From positions 140,001 to 165,000 of the forward strand of contig JACVTC010000163.1 of assembly GCA_016946835.1 (NCBI GenBank): a stretch of 25,000 bases of DNA, in the 5' to 3' direction. The notes below the pieces were generated by a model that did not search any database, was not told the DNA's origin, and saw nothing but the letters and a program-made list of their open reading frames with translations. A program made the translations under genes and the position numbers. Of this stretch, positions 24,999 through 25,000 are shown one piece after another. Each line of letters begins with the position of its first letter. Position 1 is the first letter of the stretch. Source of the stretch: Neocallimastix lanati (nom. inval.). Its lineage: Eukaryota; Neocallimastigomycota; Neocallimastigomycetes; Neocallimastigales; Neocallimastigaceae.

Positions 24999-25000
24999 GT

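Overview
The window reads as nuclear DNA of a very AT-rich eukaryote. It has split genes with GT...AG introns, proteins with long Asn, Gln and Lys/Glu runs, and non-coding DNA that is almost entirely A/T simple sequence. The one gene I recognise is a fungal-type AUR1. Combined with the extreme base composition, this best fits an anaerobic gut fungus (Neocallimastigomycota); a dictyostelid-like amoeba is the main alternative. The organism call is inference. I saw no tRNA, rRNA, CRISPR array or bacterial-type operon.

Layout. (1) 159-4541, plus strand: a five-exon gene for a predicted protein of about 978 residues. It has alpha-helical, possibly BAR/F-BAR-like segments split by low-complexity inserts, and a long disordered tail. 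(2) 4542-5883: space between convergent genes, containing a less AT-rich island at 4960-5270. (3) 5884-7838, minus strand: a three-exon AUR1 gene for inositol phosphorylceramide synthase, intact, 452 residues, with the catalytic motifs present. (4) 7839-20280: more than 12 kb with no convincing gene. It is dominated by TTATTTA heptamer, TTA trinucleotide and TTTA-type arrays and by long poly(T) tracts, with a few hairpins, a telomere-like CTAACCCTAACCCTA and three short exon-like islands. (5) 20290-20830: an unusual G-rich minisatellite with a period of about 30 bp. (6) 21160-25000, minus strand: a decayed gene cluster. A signal-peptide gene of unknown family (start at 23565) carries many frameshifts and stops. 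Upstream of it is a second broken gene, split by a 237-bp non-autonomous DNA transposon at 23940-24176 with 55-bp terminal inverted repeats and a perfect 10-bp target-site duplication. A second, solo transposon end lies at about 24551-24576, and a C-terminal coding fragment runs off the right edge.

How the parts relate. The two intact genes are convergent neighbours with no evident functional link: a putative membrane-shaping or coiled-coil protein and a sphingolipid enzyme. Their reading frames are clean, whereas the right-hand cluster shows many lesions in about 3 kb, so decay there is more likely than general sequence error. The transposon is the most interesting object: deleting it and one copy of its duplication rejoins the same reading frame on both sides, so it landed inside a coding region.
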